A stretch of DNA of 64,000 bases from Litsea cubeba (taxonomy: Eukaryota > Streptophyta > Magnoliopsida > Laurales > Lauraceae): NCBI GenBank assembly GCA_012931725.1, contig CM022944.1, positions 37,856,094-37,920,093 of the forward strand, in the 5' to 3' direction. Shown here in pieces: positions 56,139 to 64,000 of the stretch. The stretch's first letter is position 1. Each line of letters begins with the position of its first letter. The notes under the pieces were generated by a model, which ran no database searches, was not told the origin of the DNA, and worked only from the letters and a program-made list of their open reading frames with translations. The position numbers and the translations under genes are program-made.

Positions 56139-58582
56139 GGGAATTTGACATATTGACTCCTGTTAAACATTTTTATCCCAATTCCATGACTAAAGCTAAC
56201 TTAATGTCACTAGAGTCGTTTGACTCTGGTCTTCCTTTGTTTTTTTTACTTTTTTGCCCAGGATCCCATGATATCATGGGATCCAAATGTAAAAGGTCAA
56301 AATGCAAATCCCTAGACCGTCTTCTTATCTCTCTGTTTCCATTTTCACCTTTCCATTTCACATATCTTCTGTTTTTTACTTCCAGCAACATCACCAACAG
56401 ACCAAGATGAGGACTTAAGATGCTCTCCATTCTTCGGTTCCATTTTTACAAGATGAGGACTTAAGATTTTCCTTCACCAATAGCAGACGATGGTTACGAA
56501 TCTTATACAATGGTTTCACCTTCTCTTTTTTGTGTGCAGTACCAAGAGATATGATCTGAAAGTTCTCTCCCATTGAGGCATCTCCTCTGCCCCACTTTTT
56601 CCTCCTCTTCTTAAAACCCCAAGTTTCCCTCTCTCTTTTTCCTTTTTGATTATTCACTTTTTCCCTTGGCACTGAAGTTTTTCCATTAGCAATAGCAACA
56701 AATGACAACACATCAGCATCAGTTTATTCAAGGGCACTGAAGTTTGTGCTCTTTTGTGAATGCAAGTACTTTTTGACGATGTAAATGGAAGCCTTTTGTA
56801 TTTGATGCTGAATAATTTATTTTCACTGTATTGTGGAATGGGATGATGTAACTGGAAATGATTTGTTATGGAATGTGTAAATGCTTCTGAAAATTCTGCA
56901 CATGGTGGTTGAATTTGTTGGTGGGTTTATTTCTTATGTTTGTGTTGCATGAAAAGTGGATGAAGAGGGATTATCCCATGATATCATGGCTTTTTGTAGG
57001 TTGTCATAGATAACTCTAAACCCCATGATATCATGGGACTGTCTGATGATATCCAGATGTTTGTACATTACATTTGCATAAAATAATTTGACAAACACAT
57101 TGTGCTTCATTGTTGCAATCAATATATGCAATAGAGGCCTAGAAAAGTCATGATATCATGTGAACTAAGGTGTGCCCAGAACTTGAAAAACCAATGATAT
57201 TATGTGAATTTAGTGATTCCTCCATAAACTACAAATATTGCTTACAAAATGCAGACAATTGTATCGAACAATTTGAAAAGCAATGATACCATGGGATTAT
57301 CCCATGCTATCATGGGATAATCCCATGATAGCATGGCTTTTTTGCAATATATTTGGGTAAAACGTTAGTCCAATAACAAAGCTTTAAAAATGATGCCCAT
57401 GTAGACTTCGAAATGATGGTCATGTGTCAGTACGTTTTCTACGCTCTATAATTATTGATTCCTAAATAAAATACAAATGTCACTTACAAAATGCAGACAA
57501 AAGCCATGATATCATGGGATAATCCCATGATAGCATGGCTTTTCTGCGATACATTTGGGTAAAATCTGAGTCCAACAAAAAAAAAGCAGAAATGATGTAA
57601 ATGTAGACTTATTTTGCATTGTATGTCATAATATTTTCCCCTTAGAATTCATTACAACAGCAGGGGGATTGATTTATGCAACAGTCGTACATTAGAAATG
57701 GTAGCCATGTTTTTTAAGAACTTTTCACTTGACAACCAAATTGAAATGGGTCTGAGAAAAATGAATTGTGCTTGCTATTTGCAAAAAGTCAGTGCCATAT
57801 AGAGACCGATAAAACCCACCATATCATGTGAACTGTGGTTGAGGCCCTGATTCGACAATAAATCATTTCCCGCTACATCATCCCATTCCACAATAAAATG
57901 AAAATCAACTATTCAACATCAAATACAAAAGGTTTTCATTTACATCATCAAAAAATACTTGCATTCACAAAAAAGCACAAACTTCAGTGCCCTTGAATAA
58001 ACTGATGCTACTGTGTTGCCATTTGTTGATGATGCTGATGGAAAAACTTCAGTGCCAAGGGAAAAAGTGAATAGGAAAAAGAGAGAAGGAAACTTGGGGT
58101 TTCTAAGAAGAGGAGGAAAAGGTGGGGCAGAGGAGATGCCTCAATGGGAGAGAACTTTCAGATCATATCTCTTGGTACTGCACACAAAAAAGAGAAGGTG
58201 AAACCATTATATGAGATTCATAACCATGGTCTGCTATTGGTGAAGGAAAATCTCAAGTCCTCATCTTGTAGAAATGGAACCGAAGAATGGAAAGCATCTT
58301 AAGTCCTCATCTTGGTCTGCTGGTGATGTTGCTGGAAGTAAAAAACAGAAGAGACGTGAAATGGAAAGGTGAAAAGGGAAACAGAGAGATAAGAAGACGG
58401 TCAAGGGATTTGCATTTTGACTTTTTACATTAATTCGGATCCCATGGTATCATGGGATCCTGGAAAAAAAAAGTAAAAAAACAAAGGGAGACCAGAGTCA
58501 AACGACTCTGGTGACATTAGCTTAGCTTTAGTCATGGAATTGGGACAAAAATGTCTAAGAGGGGCCAATATGTCAAATCCCC
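56139..58582. mobile_element. Palindromic MULE-1 (2444 bp, foldback)
   Basis: Termini GGGAATTTGACATATTG and (minus) GGGGATTTGACATATTG, with a perfect 9-bp TSD. The outer ~720 bp on each side (56139-56860 and 57870-58582) are inverted copies of each other; a ~1-kb middle holds repeated palindromes. Each arm has a hairpin (C(C/T)AGAGTC GTTT GACTCTGG) about 70 bp in and a 24-bp palindrome 122 bp in (56261-56284, 58437-58460). No transposase. TIR design and TSD place it in the Mutator superfamily. Confidence 0.88.
57280..57560. repeat. Tandem ~203-bp units with palindromes in MULE-1
   Basis: GGGATAATCCCATGATAGCATGG occurs at 57313 and 57516, each followed by CTTTT(T)CTGC-type sequence, then TTTGGGTAAAA and (AT)GTAGACTT. 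Short palindromes CCCATGATATCATGGG and GGGATTATCCC are interleaved. Confidence 0.8.
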
Positions 58583-58591
58583 TATATTATT

Positions 58592-58946
58592 TACTTTCTA
58601 AAACAAAACACAAAAAAGAGTGACAGTATAGATTTGATTTCAACTTAATAAAATGGTTTAGTAGTAATTTATTGCTTATGAATTTAGTAGTATCTATAAC
58701 ACTTATAACCTTGACATACTTAACGACAAAACTCAGGTGAAAGATATTAAGAATAAATACATAAGTTGATTAGTGGTAATAATTATGATAGAAAATGGAA
58801 TGCCATTTTAGTTGGTCTTGGCACTAACACAAAAGAGCAAAAAAAAAAAAAAAAAAAACTTGTACAATGTGGGTTAAATGTTTGTGAAACAAAGAGAAGG
58901 ATGACGCCAATAATTACCTTGAATGAAGTGGTAAGGTGAGAGATTA
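58592..58946. other. Spacer between the two palindromic MULEs
   Basis: 355 bp, AT-rich, with an A19 run at 58839-58858. No gene or repeat recognised. Confidence 0.6.
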
Positions 58947-58955
58947 TAGACTATA
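58947..58955 (+). repeat. Left TSD of palindromic MULE-2 (TAGACTATA)
   Basis: Repeated exactly at 62864-62872. Confidence 0.92.
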
Positions 58956-61900
58956 GGGGATTTGACATATTATTGGCCCCTCTTAAACATTGTTGTCCCA
59001 ATTCCATGACTCATAGTAAGCTAATATCACCAGAGTCGTTTGACTCTAGTCTTACCTTCTTCTTTTTTACATTTTTGCCCAGGATCCCATGATATCATGG
59101 GATCCAAATGTTAAAAAGTCAAAAACAGCATACATTTAAAAAAGCCTAGACCGTATGTTATCTCTATTTCACTTTTGACCTTTCCCTTTCACCCATTTCG
59201 TTTTTCACTTGAAGCAGAGTCTGGACCACTGCAACGAACGGCAACCAGAACCTAAATGGGTACTTCTTCTCTGGTCAACAGATTTGGCGTGGACGAGAAT
59301 GGCGGAAGCAGTCTGGTTTGTCTTCCTCATCTCTAACTGGCAGCGACCCTTGGGCAGTCTTCTTTCTTTCTCCGGCGACAGCGAGAAGCAAGAAGACTCA
59401 TTTCTCTCTTCGTCTATCAGAGAGATATTTCAAGGATTGAGTTCTTTTTCTTTTAGTTTTTCTCAATTTTCTATCATGATTGGGAAATGGGTTTTATGTT
59501 TATTGATGATGAGAGAGATATATCTGTAAAAGGGTTTTATCATTTTGTTTTGGATGAGAGAGAGTTTTTTAGTAATTAGGTTCCTTTTCTTTTGGGTTGA
59601 TGTGAGAAATGAGTTTCATGGTTTGAATCATTAGATGTGAGAGAGATTTTCATTAGTTGGGTTCGTTTTCATTTCCTTGTCTCTATTGGGTTTTTGTAGG
59701 AAATGGGTTTATATTTTGGTTGAGAGAGAGTTAGTTTGTAATTGGCTTCTTTTTCTTGGATGATGTCAGAAATGAGGTTTCTGTTTTAAATGTGGCTGTT
59801 TGATTCCGAAAGATGAAAATATACCTTCGGTGTGATGGAACTTTTGGGTCTAAACAAATGCATTGTGCTTGATTGTTGCAGTCAATATATGCCATAGAGA
59901 CTTAGAAGAAAATCCAGTGTGGGCAACAGACCTTCGTGAGACCCAATGTTTGATCGGATCGCAGATCTGGTCCGGCCATCGGTCCTGACTTGGCTGGGCG
60001 ATCTAGATGGTCGAGTTGTTTTAGGACTGGGCCCAGTGGGGGGCCCACTGTCCAAGCGTCCCTGATGGACCAGGCGAGAAGTCTCCTTTCGGAACTGGGT
60101 TCTGTAGAGGGGGTTGAACCAGACATGTATTGGAGGTGAAAAAAAAAACCAGAGAGAAAGGGACTCCCTGTTAGAGAGCTGAGAATCGATGTGGAGGTGT
60201 TTCTTGTATATACTAAATAGTGTGGTGGGGCCTAAGAGATGTGACCTGATGATCGATCCGGACCATAGATCTATTAGTGGGGTCCTAGGTGACCTTGGAG
60301 GTCAGCTGAATTTTGTGTTCTTTTGTGAATGCAAATATTTTTTATGATGTAATTGGAGGAAAAGTGGATGAAGATTGATAGACCCCATGATAACAAAATG
60401 CAAAAGTTTGTATTGAACAAATATAAAAGCCATGATATCATGGGATTATCCCATGCTATCATGGTATAATCCCATGATAGCATGGTTTTTCTGCAATATA
60501 TTTGGGCAAAACGTTAGTCCAACAACAAAACTTTAAAAATGATGCCCATGTAGACTTCAAAATGATGGTCATGTGTTAGTTTTCCACACTCTGTCATTAT
60601 TGATTCCTATTAAAATACAAATGTTACTTACAAAATGCATATAATTTGTAATATAAAAACTGAAAAGGCCATGATTTTTAAAACAGGACTTGTGAGGCAA
60701 CAGGTGACGAATCCCTATTTGGGGAGGCTGTCAAGGGCTTTGAAACTGGACTTGGGATAATAGGAAGTGGGAGTAAAGACAATCTAGACCTTTGAAGATC
60801 GGGAGGAATCAAGGACAAAATAGATGCCCTTGATACATGAGTGAGTGGGGATGTTGAGAAATCAGTCCCCCTCAGCTGTTGTAATGAATTCTAAGGGGGA
60901 AAAGATAAAAAGATAATGACATACAATGCAAAATAAGTCTACATTTACATCATTTCTGCAGTTTTTTTGTTGGACTAAAATTCTACCCAAATGTATTGCT
61001 GAAAAGCCATGCTATCATGGGATTATCCCATGATATCATGACTTTTTCAGTTTCTATATTACAAATTGTTTGCATTTTGTAAGTAACATTTGTATTTTAT
61101 TTAGGAATCAATAATGATAGAGTGTGGAAAACTGACACATGACCATCATTTCGAAGTCTACATGTGCATCATTTTTAAAGCTTTGTTGTTGGACTAACGT
61201 TTTACCCAAATGTATTGTAGAAAATCCATACAATCATGGGATTATACCATGATAGCATGGGATAATCCCATGATATCATGGCTTTTCTGTTTGTTCAATA
61301 CAAATGTCTACATTTTGTTATCATGGGGTCTATCAGTCTTCATCCACTTTTCTTCCAGTTACATCATCAAAAATACTTGCATTCACAAAAGAACACAAAA
61401 TTCAGCTGACCTCCAAGGTCATCTAGGACCCCACTAATAGATCTATGGTCCGAATCGATCATCAGGTCACATCTCTTAGGCCCCACTACACTATTTATTA
61501 TATACAAGAAACACCTCCACATCGATTCTCAGCTCTCTAACAGGGAGTCCCTTTCTCTCTTTATTTTTTCTTCACCTCCAATACATGTCTGGTTCAACCC
61601 CCTCTACAGAACCCAGTTCCGAAAGGAGACTTCTCACCTGGTCCATCAGGGACGCTTGGACAGTGGGCCCCACTAGGCCCAGTCCCAAAACAACTCCACC
61701 ATCTAGATCGCCCAGCCAAGTCAAGACCGATGGCCGGACCAGATCTGCGATCCGATCAAACATTGGGTCTCACGAAGGTCTATTGCCCACACTAGATTTT
61801 CTTCTAAGTCTCTATGGCATATATTGGCTGCAATAATCAAGCACAATGCATTTGTTTAGACCCAAAAGTTTAAGTTCCATCACACCGAAGGTATATTTTC

Positions 61901-62863
61901 ATCTTTCGGAATCAAACGGACACATTTAAAACTGAAACCTCATTTCTGACATCATCCAAGAAAAAGAAGTCAATTACAAACTAAGTCTCTCTCAACCAAA
62001 ATATAAACTCATTTCCTACAAAAACCCAACCGAGACAAGGAAATGAAAAAGAACCAAACTAATGAAAATCTCTCTCACATCAAATGGTCCAAACCATGAA
62101 ACTCATTTCTCACATCAACCGAAAAGAAAAGGAACCTAATTACTGAAAATCTTTCTCTCATCCAAAACAAAATGACAAAACCCCATTATAGATATATCTC
62201 TCTCATCATCAATAAACATAAAACCCATTTCCCAAACATGATAGAAAATTGAGAAAAACTAAAAGAAAAATAACTCAATCCTTGAAATATCTCTCGCATT
62301 ATCAATAAACATAAAACCCATTTCCCAAACATCAAGACAAAAGAGAAAAACTAGAGAAAAAACCCATTTACAGTAACAAATCGTGCCCTTTTTATGAACC
62401 CTCTCCTTTCTCTAATAGATGAATAGAAGAAGTTTTCTTGCTTCTTACTTCTTGCTGTCACCGGAGAAGGAAAGAAGATTGCCCAAGGGTAGCTGCCAGT
62501 CAGAGACGAGGAAGACGAACCCGACTACGTCCGCCATTCTCGTCGACGCCAAATATGTTGGCCGGAGATGAATGACCCATTTGGGTTCTCACAACAGTTC
62601 GTTGCAGAAGCAGGAGTCCAGACTCTTGCTGCAAGTGAAAAAAGAAAGAGGGGAAAATGGAAAGGTGAAAGGGAAAGACAGTCTAGGGTTTTTTTTTAAT
62701 GTATGGGCTTTATAACTCGGATCCCATGATATCATGGGATCCAGGGTAGAAATGTAAAAAAAACAAGGTGGACCAGAGTCAAACGACTCTGGTGACATTA
62801 GTTCATCTTAAGTCATGAAAATGGAACAATAGTGTTTAACGGGGGTCAATATGTCAAATCCCT
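58956..62863. mobile_element. Palindromic MULE-2 (3908 bp, foldback)
   Basis: Termini GGGGATTTGACATATT and (minus) AGGGATTTGACATATTG, with a perfect 9-bp TSD. The arms 58956-60674 and 61042-62863 are inverted copies, e.g. minus 60126-59902 and plus 61585-61836 both translate to MSGSTPSTEPSSERRLL. The ~370-bp centre is unpaired and shares CCTTAGAATTCATTACAACA with MULE-1. The 24-bp palindrome recurs at 59082-59105 and 62719-62742, with the same hairpin at about 70 bp. It has no transposase. Mirror-image ORFs in the arms are by-products of the inverted structure, though they might derive from captured sequence. Confidence 0.88.
59209..60126. other. Left-arm insert shared by both MULE-2 arms
   Basis: Contains a non-TE-looking GC-richer segment (59940-60125, mirrored at 61585-61770) and a segment with repeated GAGAGAGAT(T) tracts (59400-59760, mirrored at 62000-62340). 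MULE-1 lacks both, so they account for most of the size difference. Origin unknown. Confidence 0.5.
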
Positions 62864-62872
62864 TAGACTATA

Positions 62873-63060
62873 TTTGGAGATAGTGAGAACAAGGCTCCAA
62901 AAAGGGTTGAGTTGAAGAAAAAACACACCAAGCTAGCCCCAAACAGATGGAATGAAACTTGAAAGCTGACAATGCAATGATGGTGATCCAATAAGCTTGT
63001 ACTTTAGTTGTCTAAAAACTGAAAGAACTGTTGTTTGACATAAACAACATAAATACTCAT
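62873..63060. other. Unassigned spacer
   Basis: 188 bp without recognisable feature, between MULE-2 and the Tat LTR. Confidence 0.5.
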
Positions 63061-63882
63061 TGTGTGGGGATGAATGTTTTAGAGTTATTTCGGTAAAAGC
63101 ACCACCAAGACATTCCAGGTTCGGTATGAGTACCAGCTGACGTATCTTGGCCTTGGCCTCCTAGGCAACAGTGCTACCGAGCACCCCCATTTCGGCCAAC
63201 TCCACTTCGACCAAGACTGCTCCGCCTCGACCGCAGCGCCAGGGCGACGACCGAGATCACCAGCCATGATCTCGGTCTCGGCTCCTTCCATCTTTGGTCT
63301 GGGCCAGGTACTTCACCTCGGCTAGCCGGCTCAGCAGCATGCCTCGATCTCGGCCTCGATAAGAGCACTGATAGTTGTACCCTTGCGTACATTCACCCAC
63401 GTGCCACAAAAGAAGGGCACCGCCCATAGTCCCTTACAGAACACCGTCCACAGCTCCCAAGGCGCCAGGATAAGGCCCAATGGTACTGCAATTAAAGAAA
63501 GTAGGCTACGATGAGACTCTACCTCCCTAGTACCTGACAAGGTGGGCTATGATGGGACGGTTAACCACCTCCCTGCCTTCTCCCTTCCTCTATATAATCA
63601 CAGCTACAGTTTCAGAGAAAGGGGGCGAATGGCCATTAACACACTGGTTTGCCATCTTCTTCCCCAAAAATCTCCATCCTACTGTTGAGTTCCCTAAACT
63701 GACTTAAGCATCGGAGAACCCTGCGCTGCCCAAGCCAGGGTCCTCTTGACTCTCTTATTTTTCCTCTTCCAGATCTCAAGGTAACGGTTCATCCATCATC
63801 ATCAAGGAGCTACAACCTCCACTCTCCTCAAGTGAGTCTCAAAATCACTACCCCCGGGTCTGTGAGTTTTTATGCTCTTACA
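63061..63882 (+). repeat. 5' LTR of the Tat-type element (~820 bp)
   Basis: Ends ATGCTCTTACA one base before the PBS. TATA box CTATATAATC at 63590-63599. The minus-strand ORFs here are not genes. Confidence 0.75.
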
Positions 63883-63884
63883 AT

Positions 63885-63902
63885 TGGCGCCGTCTGTGGG
63901 AA
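63885..63902 (+). promoter_or_regulatory. Tat-type primer binding site
   Basis: TGGCGCCGTCTGTGGGAA, the PBS form known from Tat-lineage plant elements; not the initiator-Met type used by the other elements in this window. Confidence 0.88.
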
Positions 63903-63933
63903 AGTCGATCAAAAAGTCATATTCCCAAACACC

Positions 63934-64000
63934 ATGCCTCAAAGAACCAGAAAATGGAAAGAGCCATCAACACAGCCAACAAAGCTAGCTTCGGTCCCCC
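63934..64000 (+). CDS. Start of Tat-type gag, partial
   Basis: ATG at 63934 opens MPQRTRKWKEPSTQPTKLAS and remains open to the window end. It is placed 32 bp after the PBS, where gag is expected. Too short for domain assignment. Confidence 0.5.
   Translation, partial: MPQRTRKWKEPSTQPTKLASVP

Larger units (their letters stand above)
63061..64000 (+). mobile_element. 5' end of a Tat-type Ty3/gypsy element, cut by window
   Basis: LTR, PBS and the first gag codons are in order; the rest lies beyond 64000. GC content rises sharply compared with the flank. The left boundary is set by TGTG(TGGGGATG) at 63061-63070 and is uncertain by a few bases because the right TSD is outside the window. Confidence 0.8.

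Noticed and set aside
56261..61320. CRISPR-like regularly repeated palindromes
   Set aside because: Spacing is irregular, units vary, and the repeats lie inside TSD-bounded plant DNA transposons.
59902..61836. Mirror-image ORFs (MSGSTPSTE...) as a conserved duplicated gene
   Set aside because: They are the two arms of one inverted repeat, so their similarity is structural and not evidence of selection.
63085..63540. Minus-strand ORFs near the right edge
   Set aside because: They lie inside the Tat-type LTR and are antisense to the element.

Overview
This window is non-genic, repeat-dominated nuclear DNA from a flowering plant. It is built almost entirely from nested transposable elements: Ty3/gypsy of the Tat and Tekay/Del chromovirus types, several Ty1/copia elements, LINE 3' ends, Mutator-like (MULE) elements and MULE-type MITEs. 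The species cannot be told from the sequence. I found no intact host gene with a recognisable product, no tRNA, rRNA or CRISPR. The best candidate for a non-TE coding sequence is an unrecognised 165-codon ORF at 52347-52844. The element boundaries below come from TG...CA ends, PBS/PPT sites, terminal inverted repeats and target-site duplications (TSDs) read by eye.

Layout. Positions 1-2504 hold a broken Tat pol (G-patch, RT, RNase H, second RNase H). Positions 2505-35548 are a paralogue ('block A') of 52617-56060 ('block B'), blown up from about 3.5 kb to 33 kb by insertions that block B lacks. These are copia-1 (2574-7594, minus), copia-2 (8043-23276, plus), a 2.7-kb solo LTR (26133-28845), copia-3 (29033-34655, plus) and an LTR+PBS remnant (34944-35396). 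Copia-2 itself contains a Tekay chromovirus, gypsy-1 (10372-18345). An LTR-like stretch (35549-37048) is followed by a decayed minus-strand chromovirus, gypsy-2 (37049-44297).

Positions 44470-47347 are a 2.9-kb MULE with a 9-bp TSD. It carries a pentatricopeptide-repeat (PPR) gene fragment and a 98-bp tandem array built on a palindrome. Positions 47357-52300 are mostly anonymous, with one TIR-bounded candidate element and two small foldback MITEs, each with a 9-bp TSD. These two MITEs sit in two copies of a local duplication. Block B (52347-56060) follows, with its own 130-bp GC-rich MITE.

Positions 56139-58582 and 58956-62863 are two large palindromic (foldback) MULEs of one family, each with a perfect 9-bp TSD. 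They are studded with copies of a CCATGATATCATGG palindrome. From about 63061 a new Tat-type gypsy element begins (LTR, PBS, first codons of gag) and runs off the window.

The most informative points are: block B acting as an empty-site control for block A; the rearranged 5' junction of gypsy-1 (242-bp flank duplication plus a truncated 5' LTR), with a third, inverted copy of the same gag segment 180 bp further on; the PPR-carrying MULE; and the twin palindromic MULEs.
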